Assembly (NCBI RefSeq): GCF_010365105.1
Contig: NZ_JAAFGZ010000001.1
Span: 124,001 to 188,000 of the forward strand
Direction: 5' to 3'
Source of the DNA: Polaromonas sp.
GTDB taxonomy: Bacteria; Pseudomonadota; Gammaproteobacteria; Burkholderiales; Burkholderiaceae_C
Length of the DNA stretch: 64,000 bases
Shown here: one piece after another, positions 8,375-18,718 of the stretch
How the letters are laid out: every line of letters starts with the position of its first letter
How positions within the stretch are numbered: position 1 is the first letter of the stretch
The notes under the pieces: model-generated
What the model was told of the DNA's origin: nothing
What the model saw: the letters and a program-made list of their open reading frames with translations, nothing else
Databases searched by the model: none
Made by a program: the position numbers and the translations under genes

Positions 8375-11300
8375 ATGAACGCACCTACCACCCTCCAAGA
8401 ACTGAATGTTTTCGCCGACGGCGCAAAGCACGCCGAACCTCGCATTCGCGAGATTCCCTACAACTACACCTCGTTTTCCGACCGGGAGGTGGTGATTCGC
8501 CTGCTGGGCAGCCGGGCCTGGGACCTGCTCAACCTGCTGCGCGGCGAACGGCACACCGGCCGCTCGGCGCGCATGCTGTACGAAGTGCTGGGCGACATCT
8601 GGGTGGTGCAGCGCAACCCTTATCTGCAGGACGACCTGCTCGACAATCCCAAGCGCCGCAAGCTGCTGGTTGAAGCGCTGCAGCACCGGCTGGCAGAAAT
8701 CGAGAAACGCCGCACGCCGCAAGCCGACCGCGAGCGCGATGCCATCGTGGGCGAATTGCTGCAAGGCGCACAGGCGGCCATTGGCCGGTTTTCAGCCTCC
8801 TTTGAGGAAGTCGCCAGCCTGCGCCAGCAGACCGAGCGCCGGCTGCGCAAGATCACGCTGAAAGACAACATCAAGTTCGACGGCCTGTCGCGTGTTTCTC
8901 ACGTCACCGACGCCACCGACTGGCGCGTCGAATACCCGTTCGTGGTGCTGACGCCCGACACCGAAGTTGAAATGGCCGGACTGGTCCAGGCCTGCATCGA
9001 GTTGGGGCTGACGATTGTTCCGCGCGGCGGCGGCACCGGCTACACCGGCGGGGCGATTCCGCTGACCTGGAAGTCGGCGGTCATCAACACCGAAAAGCTC
9101 GAAGCCATGACGGAAGTCGAGATGGTTTCCTTGCCCGGTCTGGACACCCCCGTGGCGACCGTGTGGACCGAAGCCGGCGTGGTGACGCAGCGCGTGGCCG
9201 ATGCGGCGGAGCGCGGTGGCTATGTGTTCGCGGTCGATCCTACGTCTGCCGAAGCCTCGTGCATCGGCGGCAATATCGCCATGAATGCCGGCGGCAAGAA
9301 GGCTGTGCTGTGGGGCACGGCGCTCGACAACCTGGCGTCCTGGCGCATGGTGACGCCTGACGCCGAATGGCTGGAAGTGACCCGAGTGGGTCACAACCTG
9401 GGCAAGATCCACGACGCCGAGATGGCGAGTTTCGATTTGAATTACTTTGAGGCTGACGGCAAGACGCCGATCCGCACCGAGCGGCTGGACATTCCCGGCA
9501 AGACTTTCCGCAAGGAAGGCCTGGGCAAGGACGTGACGGACAAGTTCCTGAGCGGCTTGCCGGGCATCCAGAAAGAAGGCTGCGACGGCCTGATCACCAG
9601 CGCGCGCTGGATTGTGCATCGCATGCCGGCGCACACGCGCACGGTATGCATGGAGTTCTTCGGCAATTCCAAGGACGCCGTGCCGAGCATCGTCGAAATC
9701 AAGGATTTCATGTTCGCCGAGCAAAAGCGCGGCGGCGCGATTCTGGCCGGGCTGGAGCATCTGGACGACCGCTATTTGCGCGCCGTCGGTTATGCCACCA
9801 AGTCCAAGCGCGGTGGCAACGGCAAGGGCGGCGTTACTGGCGTACCGAAAATGGTGCTGATCGGCGACATCGCTGGGGACGACGCCGATGTGGTGGCGCG
9901 TGCCACCAGCGAAGTCGTGCGCATTGCCAATTCTCGCAACGGAGAAGGGTTTGTTGCCATCAGCCCCGAGGCACGCAAGAAGTTCTGGCTGGACCGGAAA
10001 AAAACAGCGGCGATTTCGCGCCACACCAACGCCTTCAAGATCAACGAGGACGTGGTGATTCCGCTGCCGCGCATGGCCGAATACACCGACGGTATCGAGC
10101 AGATCAACATCGAGTTGAGCCTCTCGAACAAGATCAAGCTGTGCGACGCACTGGATGCGTTTTTCCGCAAGGGCAACCTGCCGCTGGGCAAGGTAGAGGA
10201 CGCCAGCGAGATTCCTTCGGCCGAACTGCTGGAAGACCGGGTCGGCCAGGCGCTGGCGCTGGTGGCCGAGGTGCGCGGTTTGTGGAGCGTCTGGCTCAGG
10301 GACGTGGCAACGCTGTTTCCGCAGTTGCAGGACCACACGCTGCGCGCCAGCTGGAAAACCCAGATTCGTGCGCCGCTGCAGGCGATTTTCAGCGGCGGCG
10401 CGTTCAAGCCGATTCTTGAGGAATGCAGCGCGATTCACAAGCGTGTCCTCAAGGGCCGGGTTTGGGCCGCACTGCACATGCACGCGGGCGACGGCAACGT
10501 ACACACCAATTTGCCGGTCAACAGCGACGACTACGAAATGCTGCAGGCAGCCCACGGCGCGGTAGCCCGCATCATGGTGCTGGCGCGCTCGCTCGACGGC
10601 GTGATTTCCGGCGAGCACGGCATCGGCATCACCAAGCTTGAATTCCTGACCGACGAGGAACTGCGTCCGTTCACCGAATACAAAGCCAGGATTGACCCGG
10701 AAGGGCGCTTCAACAAAGGCAAGCTGCTACGAAATTCAGAGCTGCTTGCAAACGGCCAGCATGCGCTAACGGCCGATTTGACCAATGCCTACACGCCCAG
10801 CTTCGGGCTGATGGGCCATGAGTCGCTGATCATGCAGCAAAGCGACATCGGCGCGATTGCCGACAGCGTCAAGGACTGCCTGCGCTGCGGCAAGTGCAAG
10901 CCGGTGTGCGCCACGCACGTGCCGCGCGCCAACCTGCTGTACAGCCCGCGCAACAAGATTCTGGCAACGTCGCTGCTGGTCGAGGCCTTTTTGTACGAAG
11001 AGCAAACCCGGCGCGGCATCAGCCTCAAACATTGGGAAGAGTTCGAGGACGTGGCCGACCACTGCACGGTCTGCCACAAATGCCTGAACCCATGCCCGGT
11101 CGATATCGACTTCGGCGAGGTGTCGATGAACATGCGCAACCTGCTGCGCAAAATGGGCCAGAAATCGTTCCGGCCCGGCAATGCGGCGGCGATGTTCTTT
11201 TTAAACGCCACCAGCCCGCAGACCATCAAGGTGATGCGCACGGCGATGGTTGGTGTCGGCTTCAAGGCCCAGCGCCTGGCCAATGATGTGCTCGGCGTGC

Positions 11301-12292
11301 TGGCTAAAAAGCAGACCGCGCATCCCGCCTCCACCGTGGGCAAGGCACCGGTGAAAGAGCAGATCATTCACTTCATCAACAAGAAGATGCCCGGCGGCCT
11401 GCCCAAAAAGACCGCCCGCGCCTTGCTGGACATTGAAGACAAGGACTACGTCCCGATCATCCGCAACCCGAAAGCCACCACGGCGGAAACCGAGGCGGTG
11501 TTCTACTTTCCGGGTTGCGGCTCGGAGCGATTGTTCAGCCAGGTCGGCCTGGCGACACAGGCCATGCTCTGGCATGCCGGCGTGCAGACCGTGCTGCCGC
11601 CGGGCTACTTGTGCTGCGGTTATCCGCAGCGCGGCAGCGGCGATTTCGACAAGGCCGAGAAGATGATCACCGACAACCGGGTGCTGTTCCACCGGGTCGC
11701 CAACACGCTGAATTACCTCGACATCAAGACGGTGGTGGTGAGTTGCGGCACTTGCTACGACCAGCTCCAGGGCTACCAGTTCGACAAGATTTTCCCCGGC
11801 AGCCGGATCATTGACATCCATGAATACCTGCTCGAAAAAGGCATCACCCTGCCGGCGAACCAGCCCGGATTCCTCTACCACGAGCCGTGCCACAACCCGA
11901 TGAAGCTGGGCGACTCGATGAAGACGGTCAAGGCGCTGATTGGCGACAACGTGCTCAAAAGCGAGCGTTGCTGCGGTGAATCCGGCACGCTGGGTGTGAC
12001 CCGGCCGGACATTGCGACCCAGATCCGCTTTCGCAAGGAAGAGGAAATCCGCAAGGGCGAAGCCGAGCTGCGCGCTTCGGGAGCTGTTGCCGCGACCGGC
12101 AATGTCAAGATTCTGACGAGTTGCCCCAGCTGCCTGCAGGGTTTGACGCGCTACGGCGACGATCTGCAGAATGGCCTGCTCGAAGCTGATTACATCGTGG
12201 TTGAAATGGCCAACCAGATCCTGGGCAAGGACTGGCTACCCGACTATGTGGCCGCTGCCAACCACGGCGGCATCGAACGGGTGCTGGTATGA
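8375..12292 (+). CDS. Large FAD-linked oxidase / 4Fe-4S / CCG-domain oxidoreductase with N-terminal DUF3683
   Basis: A 1305-residue fusion related to D-lactate and D-2-hydroxyacid dehydrogenases (GlcD/Dld-II plus GlcF types); the substrate is unknown. Order of parts: an N-terminal DUF3683-like region (about 1-190), a PCMH-type FAD domain ([16 protein letters not shown] near residue 215), the FAD-oxidase C-terminal domain ([29 protein letters not shown]), two 4Fe-4S motifs ([11 protein letters not shown] near 834, [12 protein letters not shown] near 897), then two CCG domains (FPGCG...[16 protein letters not shown]...CCGESG...SCPSC). ATG 8375 gives [16 protein letters not shown] and suits the family better than the earlier start. 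An inverted repeat CGGACC/GGTCCG (8330-8356) lies just upstream. The linker before the Fe-S part carries a repeat family B match. It overlaps the HIT gene by four bases. Confidence 0.93.
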   Translation: MNAPTTLQELNVFADGAKHAEPRIREIPYNYTSFSDREVVIRLLGSRAWDLLNLLRGERHTGRSARMLYEVLGDIWVVQRNPYLQDDLLDNPKRRKLLVEALQHRLAEIEKRRTPQADRERDAIVGELLQGAQAAIGRFSASFEEVASLRQQTERRLRKITLKDNIKFDGLSRVSHVTDATDWRVEYPFVVLTPDTEVEMAGLVQACIELGLTIVPRGGGTGYTGGAIPLTWKSAVINTEKLEAMTEVEMVSLPGLDTPVATVWTEAGVVTQRVADAAERGGYVFAVDPTSAEASCIGGNIAMNAGGKKAVLWGTALDNLASWRMVTPDAEWLEVTRVGHNLGKIHDAEMASFDLNYFEADGKTPIRTERLDIPGKTFRKEGLGKDVTDKFLSGLPGIQKEGCDGLITSARWIVHRMPAHTRTVCMEFFGNSKDAVPSIVEIKDFMFAEQKRGGAILAGLEHLDDRYLRAVGYATKSKRGGNGKGGVTGVPKMVLIGDIAGDDADVVARATSEVVRIANSRNGEGFVAISPEARKKFWLDRKKTAAISRHTNAFKINEDVVIPLPRMAEYTDGIEQINIELSLSNKIKLCDALDAFFRKGNLPLGKVEDASEIPSAELLEDRVGQALALVAEVRGLWSVWLRDVATLFPQLQDHTLRASWKTQIRAPLQAIFSGGAFKPILEECSAIHKRVLKGRVWAALHMHAGDGNVHTNLPVNSDDYEMLQAAHGAVARIMVLARSLDGVISGEHGIGITKLEFLTDEELRPFTEYKARIDPEGRFNKGKLLRNSELLANGQHALTADLTNAYTPSFGLMGHESLIMQQSDIGAIADSVKDCLRCGKCKPVCATHVPRANLLYSPRNKILATSLLVEAFLYEEQTRRGISLKHWEEFEDVADHCTVCHKCLNPCPVDIDFGEVSMNMRNLLRKMGQKSFRPGNAAAMFFLNATSPQTIKVMRTAMVGVGFKAQRLANDVLGVLAKKQTAHPASTVGKAPVKEQIIHFINKKMPGGLPKKTARALLDIEDKDYVPIIRNPKATTAETEAVFYFPGCGSERLFSQVGLATQAMLWHAGVQTVLPPGYLCCGYPQRGSGDFDKAEKMITDNRVLFHRVANTLNYLDIKTVVVSCGTCYDQLQGYQFDKIFPGSRIIDIHEYLLEKGITLPANQPGFLYHEPCHNPMKLGDSMKTVKALIGDNVLKSERCCGESGTLGVTRPDIATQIRFRKEEEIRKGEAELRASGAVAATGNVKILTSCPSCLQGLTRYGDDLQNGLLEADYIVVEMANQILGKDWLPDYVAAANHGGIERVLV
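10725..10780 (+). repeat. Repeat family B copy inside the FAD/Fe-S oxidoreductase gene
   Basis: Aligns without gaps to the copy at 34590-34645. Shared blocks, in order, are TGCTA, AGCTGCTTGC and TGCGCTAA, at the same spacing. It is in frame and encodes the stretch [20 protein letters not shown], exactly in the linker between the FAD-oxidase domain and the first Fe-S cluster. Confidence 0.75.
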
Positions 12293-12717
12293 CGGATTCT
12301 GCGTGCCCCTTGTGTGAGGGCGATGACGGCCTGCTGGTGTTTCGCAATGAAGACTTGCGCATCATCCAGGCCAGCGAGGTCGGCTTTCCGGCGTTTTACC
12401 GGGTGGTCTGGAACCGGCATGTGGCCGAGTTTTCCGACCTGTCGGCCACTGAACGGCAGGTTTGCATGCATGCGGTCACGAAGGTCGAGCAGGTGCTGCG
12501 CAGCGAGTTGCAGCCCGCCAAGATCAACCTGGCCGCGCTGGGCAACATGGTGCCGCACCTGCACTGGCATGTTGTGGCGCGGTTTGATTGGGACAGCCAC
12601 TTTCCGGCGCCGGTCTGGAGCGCGGCACAGCGTCCGGTAGATGAAGAGAAGGCCGCGACCATCGCCTCGCGGTGCATTGACATCAACCGGCTGATTGCCG
12701 AAGCCATGGCGCTTTGA
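12289..12717 (+). CDS. HIT-family hydrolase
   Basis: Histidine-triad nucleotide-binding protein of 142 residues; such proteins hydrolyse or transfer nucleotidyl groups from AMP-linked or dinucleoside substrates. The active motif is [10 protein letters not shown] (H-x-H-x-H pattern), preceded by [16 protein letters not shown]. The N-terminus has CPLCEGDD, a possible metal site as in some HIT proteins. ATG 12289 overlaps the stop of the upstream oxidoreductase (ATGA), implying coupled translation. The order oxidoreductase, HIT, DUF971, ubiE suggests a shared operon. The natural substrate cannot be read from the sequence. Confidence 0.93.
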   Translation: MTDSACPLCEGDDGLLVFRNEDLRIIQASEVGFPAFYRVVWNRHVAEFSDLSATERQVCMHAVTKVEQVLRSELQPAKINLAALGNMVPHLHWHVVARFDWDSHFPAPVWSAAQRPVDEEKAATIASRCIDINRLIAEAMAL

Positions 12718-12755
12718 AGCGCTCTTACCCTTTTATTCAGAAAGCGACACACCCG

Positions 12756-13169
12756 ATGGCAGGTCTTCAATCCGGGTCACCGACCCCCACGGCGCTGACG
12801 GTTCACAGCCAGTCGCGCCTTCTCGAAGTGGCCTTTTCAGATGGCGCTGCATTCAAAATTCCGTTTGAGCTGATGCGCATCTATTCCCCGTCGGCCGAAG
12901 TCCAGGGCCACGGTCCCGGGCAGGAAATCCTGCAGACAGGCAAACGCGAGGTCAATGTGGTCGAGCTCGAGCCGATTGGCAATTACGCCGTCAAGCCGGT
13001 GTTTTCCGATGGCCACGAAAGCGGGTTGTTCACCTGGGACTACCTGTACCACCTGGGCGCCGACCAAAGCCTGCTCTGGGAAGACTACGAGCGCAGGCTG
13101 CAAGCCGCCGGCGTGGAGCGCGACGCGCCCATGATCGTAGCGGGCGGGCACGGCTGCAGCAGCCACTGA
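12756..13169 (+). CDS. DUF971 (gamma-butyrobetaine hydroxylase-like N-terminal domain) protein
   Basis: A 137-residue protein of the DUF971 family, whose role is not firmly known; the domain also forms the N-terminal zinc-binding part of gamma-butyrobetaine hydroxylase, and free-standing members are often near iron-sulphur or ubiquinone genes. Recognisable blocks are LEVAFSDGAAFKIPFELMRIYSPSAEVQGHG (in two pieces), YAVKPVFSDGHESGLFTWDYLY and the C-terminal GGHGCSSH. ATG 12756 gives the usual MAGLQSG start; a TTG at 12714 overlapping the HIT stop would add 14 residues. It lies between the HIT gene and ubiE. Confidence 0.9.
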   Translation: MAGLQSGSPTPTALTVHSQSRLLEVAFSDGAAFKIPFELMRIYSPSAEVQGHGPGQEILQTGKREVNVVELEPIGNYAVKPVFSDGHESGLFTWDYLYHLGADQSLLWEDYERRLQAAGVERDAPMIVAGGHGCSSH

Positions 13170-13267
13170 CGCGGCATTGATTTTTCCCAACAATTCCCCT
13201 GCCAATGACCTGAGTCAGTGCAGGGTTGTCGCTGTCAACCGGCACTTTTCAATCTAGCATTCACCTT

Positions 13268-13999
13268 ATGACAACTACCCACTTTGGTTTTGAATCGGTC
13301 GATGAGCAGGACAAGGCGCGCCGCGTGCGCAGTGTGTTCGACTCGGTTGCGCCCAAGTACGATGTGATGAACGATCTGATGTCGATGGGTCTGCACCGCG
13401 CCTGGAAGGCCTACACCGTGCTGGTTGCCAACGTCAAGGAAGGCCAGCAGGTGCTCGACATTGCTGGCGGCACGGGCGACCTGGCGCTGGCGTTCGCGCC
13501 CAAGGTGGGCGCCACCGGGCGCGTGGTGCACACCGACATCAACGAAGCCATGCTCAGGGAAGGGCGCAACCGGCTGATCGACGCCGGCGTGAACTTGCCG
13601 ACGCTGGTGTGCGACGCGGAACACCTGCCTTTTGCCGATGCGAGTTTTGATGTGGTCACCGTGGCTTTCGGCCTGCGCAACATGACGCACAAGGATGTGG
13701 CGCTCAAGGAGATGAATCGGGTGCTCAAACCCGGCGGCAAGCTGCTGGTGCTGGAGTTTTCCAAGGTGGCCAAGCCGCTTGAAAAGCTTTATGACTGGTA
13801 TTCGTTCAAGGTCTTGCCAAAAATCGGCAAGCTGGTGGCCAACGACGATGTCAGCTACCAGTACCTGGCCGAGTCGATCCGCATGCATCCGGACCAGGAA
13901 GAACTGAAAACCCTTATGCAAAATACTGGCTTTGGCCATGTGGATTACCACAACATGTCCGGCGGGGTGGTGGCATTGCATGTTGGAATCAAGTGTTGA
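13268..13999 (+). CDS. ubiE: Ubiquinone/menaquinone C-methyltransferase
   Basis: SAM-dependent C-methylation of demethoxyubiquinol (and of demethylmenaquinol where present) in quinone synthesis, at the membrane surface. 243 residues, standard length. SAM motif I is [15 protein letters not shown] (near residue 62), post-I is [11 protein letters not shown], and the UbiE signature blocks [21 protein letters not shown] and [26 protein letters not shown] are present. The C-terminus [12 protein letters not shown] is typical. ATG 13268 is preferred over an upstream in-frame ATG because it yields [20 protein letters not shown]. It heads the Tim44-ubiJ-ubiB run. Confidence 0.97.
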   Translation: MTTTHFGFESVDEQDKARRVRSVFDSVAPKYDVMNDLMSMGLHRAWKAYTVLVANVKEGQQVLDIAGGTGDLALAFAPKVGATGRVVHTDINEAMLREGRNRLIDAGVNLPTLVCDAEHLPFADASFDVVTVAFGLRNMTHKDVALKEMNRVLKPGGKLLVLEFSKVAKPLEKLYDWYSFKVLPKIGKLVANDDVSYQYLAESIRMHPDQEELKTLMQNTGFGHVDYHNMSGGVVALHVGIKC

Positions 14000-14057
14000 C
14001 AGGTTTTGCGGCTTCTTGCCGTGAGCAGGATTTAATTGGTTTGACGAAGGAGACGAT

Positions 14058-15050
14058 ATGAAAATTTGGCAGGTCATTCTTTCCGCAGTTTTTGCGGTAA
14101 CCCTCACCTTGTCGGGTACGCCGGCTGACGCCAAGCGCATGGGCGGCGGTGGCTCCTTCGGCAAGCAGTCGTCCAACGTGACGCAGCGCCAGGCACCTGC
14201 CAACAATGCGGCCACTCCGTCCGCCGCGCCTGGGGCAGGCGCCGCAGCCGCAGCCGCACCGAAAAAGCCGTGGGGCGCCATGCTTGGCGGCCTGGCCGCA
14301 GGCCTGGGTCTGGCCTGGCTGGCTTCGTCGCTGGGCCTGGGCGGAGCTTTCAGCCAGATCATCATGTTTGCCTTGCTGGCACTGGTGGTCATGGTGGTGA
14401 TCGGCTTTGTCATGCGCCGGCTCAAGGGCGGCGCGGCAAATTCGCCGGGCGCCACCCAGGCGCAGTCGCCCTTCGCCTTCCAGGGCGCGGGCAATGCGCC
14501 TGAAGCCGCAACGGCCAGAAACTACAACCCGGCCAACGTCGGCAACGACGCGTCGGCACGCCCCTGGGAACGCAGCGCAACGGCTTTTAACGGCAACGCT
14601 GCCGCTGGTGCAGCAGGGGGCTCGATGATCGGCTCCGGTCTGGCGGGCTCGCAGTCGTGGGGTGTGCCAGCCGGCTTTGACGCCGAAGGCTTCCTCAAGG
14701 CCTGCAAGTCCAATTTCGTGACCCTGCAGGACGCCTGGGACCGCTCGGACATCCAGAACCTGCGCGCCATGATGACGGACGACATGCTGGAACAGATCAA
14801 GACGCAGCTGGCCGACCGCGAAACCCACACGGGTGGCGCGTCCAACAAGACCGAGGTGGTCATGCTCGACGCGCAGTTGCTGGGCATTGAGGAAATGAGC
14901 GACGTGTACATGGCCAGCGTCGAGTTCTCCGGCATGATCAAGGAAGACGCCTCCAGCGGCGCCAGCCCGTTCCGGGAAGTCTGGAACATGACCAAGCCCC
15001 GCACCGGCGGCAGCGGCTGGCTGGTCGCCGGTGTCCAGGCCTTGCAATAA
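14058..15050 (+). CDS. Tim44-like domain membrane protein
   Basis: 330 residues. An N-terminal signal-like segment (MKIWQVILSAVFAVTLTLSG, cleavable at TPADA-K) is followed by a Gly/Ser/Ala-rich stretch, a hydrophobic pair near residues 80-115 (GLGLAWLASSLGLGG, IIMFALLALVVMVVIGFVM), an Ala/Asn-rich linker and a C-terminal Tim44-like domain (EGFLKACKSNFVTLQDAWDRSD...). In mitochondria this domain binds import partners and lipid; the bacterial role is unknown. The position between ubiE and ubiJ is frequent in Burkholderiales and hints at a link to membrane or quinone biology. The start has a good ribosome site (AAGGAG) eight bases upstream. Confidence 0.9.
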   Translation: MKIWQVILSAVFAVTLTLSGTPADAKRMGGGGSFGKQSSNVTQRQAPANNAATPSAAPGAGAAAAAAPKKPWGAMLGGLAAGLGLAWLASSLGLGGAFSQIIMFALLALVVMVVIGFVMRRLKGGAANSPGATQAQSPFAFQGAGNAPEAATARNYNPANVGNDASARPWERSATAFNGNAAAGAAGGSMIGSGLAGSQSWGVPAGFDAEGFLKACKSNFVTLQDAWDRSDIQNLRAMMTDDMLEQIKTQLADRETHTGGASNKTEVVMLDAQLLGIEEMSDVYMASVEFSGMIKEDASSGASPFREVWNMTKPRTGGSGWLVAGVQALQ

Positions 15051-15142
15051 TCCCCCACGCTCCCCACTTCGTGTGGTTAGCTGTCCCCCGAGGGGGCGTT
15101 GCGCCTGCGGCCCGGCAAAGCCGGTTCCGCGGCCCTGGCTGG
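15051..15142 (+). repeat. Interspersed repeat family A, copy 3
   Basis: Starts directly after the Tim44-like stop codon: TCCCCCACGCTCCCCACTTC, then TCCCCCGAGGGGGC, GCGCCTGCGGCCCGGCAAAG, CCGGTTCCGCGGCCCTGGCT. The same order and spacing are found in copies 1 and 2. The CCGGCAAAGCCGG and CCCCCGAGGGGG palindromes would form hairpins in the mRNA upstream of ubiJ. Confidence 0.9.
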
Positions 15143-15229
15143 TAAAGACGCCACACGCTGGTAGATAGAAGCAGAAGCAAAATAGGGGCATCGCCGGGCA
15201 GGCTGTTTATCCTGCAAAATCGGAGACGT

Positions 15230-15991
15230 ATGAATAACACGTCTCCTTTTTCATTTCTGGAATCCATCGCCACCCGTTTTCAGCCTCCCGCCTGGGTGGT
15301 TGACGAGGGGCAGCAGCGGCTGGTACTTTTTCTCAACCATGTTCTGCTGCAGGAAAAGCAGGCCCAGGAACGGCTCTTGCGGCAAAAAGGCCGCGTGGTG
15401 CATTTGCGCTGGGGTTTGTTTGCTCTTGATTTAATCGTCACCCCGGCCGGCCTCGTGGATCGTGCACCGGCGCTTTGCACGCCGGACCTGGTTCTGTCGG
15501 TTGCCGCTGAATCGCCGCTGGCTGCGGTGCAGTCGGTGCTGTCAGGAAAGGCACCAGCCGTCAAGATTGACGGCGATGTGCAACTGGCGGCCGATATCGG
15601 CTGGCTGGCTGAAAATTTGCGATGGGACGCCGAAGAAGACCTGTCCCGCCTGATCGGCGATGCGCCAGCCCATGCGCTGGCCGACGCCGGACGACGACTG
15701 GCCTCAGGCTTGAGGCAGTTTTTGACCAAGGGACCGCTGGCGCCTGCTGCGCAGGCCGCAGCCACATCCCCGGCGGCTTCGGCATCTGCCGTGCCACCGC
15801 GCAGGACTGCACCTGTCGCTCCAGTGTCGCCGGCATCAGCAACCAGCCCATTGCCTGCCGAGGCGGCCGCAGATACTGCCGGGCCTGCTGCTCCGGATGA
15901 AGCCGCTAGTGGCCCCCTGCCTCCCGGCGAAACCGGCACCTCTGGTCCCGCAGGCGAGGCACCCCCCATGCCGCCCGGGGCCGCTACATGA
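15230..15991 (+). CDS. ubiJ: Ubiquinone biosynthesis accessory factor UbiJ (SCP2 domain)
   Basis: UbiJ is a lipid-binding accessory factor that helps organise the aerobic ubiquinone complex. The 253-residue protein has an SCP2-type domain in residues 15-150 ([61 protein letters not shown]). The last 80 or so residues are Ala/Pro/Ser-rich and look disordered, where E. coli UbiJ (about 200 residues) has a coiled coil; this tail is the odd part. It lies between ubiE and ubiB, the usual ubiEJB order, and overlaps ubiB by four bases (ATGA). Assignment rests mainly on the domain plus the order. Confidence 0.88.
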   Translation: MNNTSPFSFLESIATRFQPPAWVVDEGQQRLVLFLNHVLLQEKQAQERLLRQKGRVVHLRWGLFALDLIVTPAGLVDRAPALCTPDLVLSVAAESPLAAVQSVLSGKAPAVKIDGDVQLAADIGWLAENLRWDAEEDLSRLIGDAPAHALADAGRRLASGLRQFLTKGPLAPAAQAAATSPAASASAVPPRRTAPVAPVSPASATSPLPAEAAADTAGPAAPDEAASGPLPPGETGTSGPAGEAPPMPPGAAT

Positions 15992-17541
15992 GCCGGATTT
16001 TCCGGGGCTTCTTCATTGTCTGGACGGTGCTGCGGTTCGGGCTGGACGAACTGGTCCTGTCAAGTTTCGAGAAGCCATGGATTCGCCTGCTCTCGCGCAC
16101 CGTGTCGATTGGTCGCAATCTCAAAGCCCCCCGCGGGGAGCGTCTGAGGCAGGCGCTTGAACACCTGGGGCCGATTTTTGTCAAGTTCGGCCAGGTGCTC
16201 TCCACCCGCCGCGACCTGCTGCCGCCCGACATTGCCGACGAACTGGCGCGGCTGCAGGACCGCGTGCCGCCGTTCCCGTCGGCCGTCGCGGTGGCGATCA
16301 TTGAAAAATCCTTTGGCAGACCGCTTGATCGTATCTTCGAAAGCTTTGAGCAGACGCCGGTCGCCAGCGCATCGATAGCGCAGGTTCACTTTGCCACGTT
16401 GCCTGGCGGCCGCGAGGTGGCCGTCAAGGTCCTGCGGCCCAACATGGTGGCCGCTTTCAGGAAAGACCTGGCGCTGATGCGCATGATGGCTGGCTGGGTA
16501 GAGCGCGCATCAAAAGACGGCAAACGCCTCAAGCCGCGCGAGGTAGTGGCCGAGTTCGACAAGTACCTGCACGACGAGCTTGACCTGCTGCGCGAGGCAT
16601 CGAATGCGGCCCAGCTGCGCCGCAACATGCAAAGCCTGAACCTGGTGATGATTCCGGAGATGTACTGGGACTACTGCATGCCGGATGTGATGGTGATGCA
16701 GCGCATGTATGGGGTTCCCATTGGCCAGACCCAGCGCCTGCGCGATGCCGGCGTTGACATGAAAAAACTGTCTCGCGACGGCGTCACGCTGTTTTTTACC
16801 CAGGTATTTCGCGACGGGTTCTTCCACGCCGACATGCATCCGGGCAATATCCAGGTCAGCCTGGCGCCGGAAACCTTTGGGCGGTATATCTCGCTTGATT
16901 TTGGAATTGTCGGCACGCTCACCGAGGTGGACAAGGAATACCTGGCGCAAAATTTCAGCGCCTTTTTCCAGCGCGACTACAAGCGCGTGGCCGAATTGCA
17001 TATCGAATCGGGCTGGGTTCCGCCTGCCACCCGTGTCGATGAACTGGAGTCGGCCATTCGCGCCTGCTGCGAGCCCATGTTCGACCGACCGCTCAAGGAG
17101 CTTTCGCTTGGCATCGTGCTGATGCGGCTGTTCCAGACCTCGCGCCGCTTCCAGGTGGAAATCCAGCCGCAACTGGTCCTGCTGCAAAAAACGCTGCTCA
17201 ATATTGAAGGGTTGGGGCGTGACCTTGACCCCGACCTGGACCTGTGGAGCACGGCCAAGCCTTTCCTGGAGCGCTGGATGCTGGAGCAGGTTGGCCCTGA
17301 AAAACTTCTGGCCCAACTCAAGGCAGAAGCGCCGTCATATGCCAAATTACTGCCCATGCTGCCGCGTCTCATGGCGCAGTACCTGAAGGCCGGGCCACCA
17401 GCCCACTACGGCCGCCTGAACGAATTGCTGGCGGAACAAAAGCGGACCAACAAGCTGCTGCAAAGCCTGATCTACGGCGGACTGGGTTTTGTTCTGGGTC
17501 TGATCTTCATGCAGGTCTTGTTGCGTATTCGACTGTTTTGA
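15988..17541 (+). CDS. ubiB: Ubiquinone biosynthesis kinase-like protein UbiB
   Basis: Atypical ADCK/ABC1-family kinase-like ATPase needed for ubiquinone synthesis, anchored in the inner membrane. 517 residues, as usual. The KxGQ motif reads [15 protein letters not shown], the Ala-rich loop [11 protein letters not shown], the ATP lysine VAVKVLRP, the catalytic block [10 protein letters not shown] and the metal motif LDFGIVG. Two C-terminal membrane helices follow ([19 protein letters not shown]). The start ATGA overlaps ubiJ, so the two are probably translated together. Confidence 0.97.
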   Translation: MSRIFRGFFIVWTVLRFGLDELVLSSFEKPWIRLLSRTVSIGRNLKAPRGERLRQALEHLGPIFVKFGQVLSTRRDLLPPDIADELARLQDRVPPFPSAVAVAIIEKSFGRPLDRIFESFEQTPVASASIAQVHFATLPGGREVAVKVLRPNMVAAFRKDLALMRMMAGWVERASKDGKRLKPREVVAEFDKYLHDELDLLREASNAAQLRRNMQSLNLVMIPEMYWDYCMPDVMVMQRMYGVPIGQTQRLRDAGVDMKKLSRDGVTLFFTQVFRDGFFHADMHPGNIQVSLAPETFGRYISLDFGIVGTLTEVDKEYLAQNFSAFFQRDYKRVAELHIESGWVPPATRVDELESAIRACCEPMFDRPLKELSLGIVLMRLFQTSRRFQVEIQPQLVLLQKTLLNIEGLGRDLDPDLDLWSTAKPFLERWMLEQVGPEKLLAQLKAEAPSYAKLLPMLPRLMAQYLKAGPPAHYGRLNELLAEQKRTNKLLQSLIYGGLGFVLGLIFMQVLLRIRLF

Positions 17542-17671
17542 TGCGAAATGCCGCTCTGTGGGCATGGTTGGCGCACTGTGACCTGTGCGTCGGGGCAAGC
17601 CCTATAATTGAAGGCTTTGCACCGCCTGGCCTTTAATGGCGGAAAACTCCCGGAAAACGAGCTCAAGCACC

Positions 17672-18052
17672 ATGCCCATCTACGCCTACAAATGTGAATC
17701 CTGCGGATTCGCCAAGGATGTATTGCAAAAAATGTCGGATGCTCCCTTGTCGGTATGCCCGCAGTGCCATGCATCAAGCTTCAAGAAGCAGTTGACTGCA
17801 GCGGGTTTTCAACTCAAGGGCTCAGGCTGGTATGTCACGGATTTTCGGGGCGGCAACAGCGGTGCACCCGCTTCTAAACCGACCGAGGCACAGGCCGCTG
17901 AGTCAACAGACGCCGGCAAGACCGCTTCGAATGCTGGCACCAGTGCCGGTGCGGCAGCCAGTCCGGCCGCAACGCCATCGGCAGCGGCATCACCAGCCGC
18001 ATCGAGCAGCAGCAACACGACCAGCAGCGGCACACCCACAAAGTCGTCATGA
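17672..18052 (+). CDS. FmdB-family zinc ribbon protein
   Basis: 126 residues. The N-terminal 40 or so residues form a zinc ribbon with two CxxC pairs (YKCESCGF, VCPQCHAS) and the family start MPIYAYKCESCG. A Ser/Ala/Thr-rich low-complexity tail fills the second half. Members are often called FmdB putative regulatory proteins, but their function is not established. ATG 17672 is chosen for the MPIYAY start; an in-frame ATG at 17636 would add 12 residues that do not fit. It overlaps the DUF502 gene by four bases, so it belongs to the same transcript leading to aspS. Confidence 0.92.
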   Translation: MPIYAYKCESCGFAKDVLQKMSDAPLSVCPQCHASSFKKQLTAAGFQLKGSGWYVTDFRGGNSGAPASKPTEAQAAESTDAGKTASNAGTSAGAAASPAATPSAAASPAASSSSNTTSSGTPTKSS

Positions 18053-18681
18053 TGAGTTCGATTCGCCGGTGGTTGCTGGCTGGACTCCTTGTGTTGGTGC
18101 CGCTGGCCATTACCCTGGCGGTGCTCAACTGGATTGTGGCAACACTGGACCAGACCCTGCTGATCCTCCCGGTCGCATGGCATCCGGACCGGTTGCTGGG
18201 TTTTCATATTCCCGGTTTTGGCGTGCTGCTGACGTTGGGAATCGTGCTGTTGATGGGCGCCATTGCCAGCAACTTCCTGGGCAGAAAGCTGCTGATGGTC
18301 GGCAATGCCCTGCTGCGCCGCATTCCTATCGTCCGGTCGATCTATTCCAGCGTGAAGCAGGTTTCCGACACCCTTTTTTCCGAGAACGGCAATGCCTTTC
18401 GCAAAGCGCTGCTGGTGCAGTGGCCGCGCGAAGGCGTCTGGACCATCGGTTTCCTCACCGGCTTGCCAGGCGGCGACGTCGTGAATCATTTGCCTGCGGA
18501 CTACGTGAGCGTCTATGTCCCGACCACGCCGAATCCCACCGGCGGCTATTTCGTCATGCTCAAGAGAGCCGAATGCGTTGAGCTGAAAATGAGTGTCGAT
18601 GAAGCGCTGACCTATGTCATTTCCATGGGCGTCGTGGTGCCTGCCGCCCGCCCTGTTCCTCCACTCAATCCCCCCCTGTAA
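18049..18681 (+). CDS. DUF502-family membrane protein
   Basis: 210 residues. Two N-terminal membrane helices are visible ([21 protein letters not shown] and [21 protein letters not shown]), followed by a soluble domain with the family blocks [27 protein letters not shown] and [20 protein letters not shown]502 proteins are widespread with no assigned reaction. Gene order fmdB-DUF502-aspS is common in beta-proteobacteria. It overlaps fmdB by four bases (ATGA) and ends 37 bases before aspS. Confidence 0.92.
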   Translation: MMSSIRRWLLAGLLVLVPLAITLAVLNWIVATLDQTLLILPVAWHPDRLLGFHIPGFGVLLTLGIVLLMGAIASNFLGRKLLMVGNALLRRIPIVRSIYSSVKQVSDTLFSENGNAFRKALLVQWPREGVWTIGFLTGLPGGDVVNHLPADYVSVYVPTTPNPTGGYFVMLKRAECVELKMSVDEALTYVISMGVVVPAARPVPPLNPPL

Positions 18682-18718
18682 ACAGCGCAGCAGCGCTGAT
18701 CATCCCGAGTATTTTTTT

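Noticed and set aside
8792..10618. 608-codon open frame on the minus strand
   Set aside because: It lies opposite the FAD oxidase domain and has a His/Gly/Gln-rich translation without motifs.
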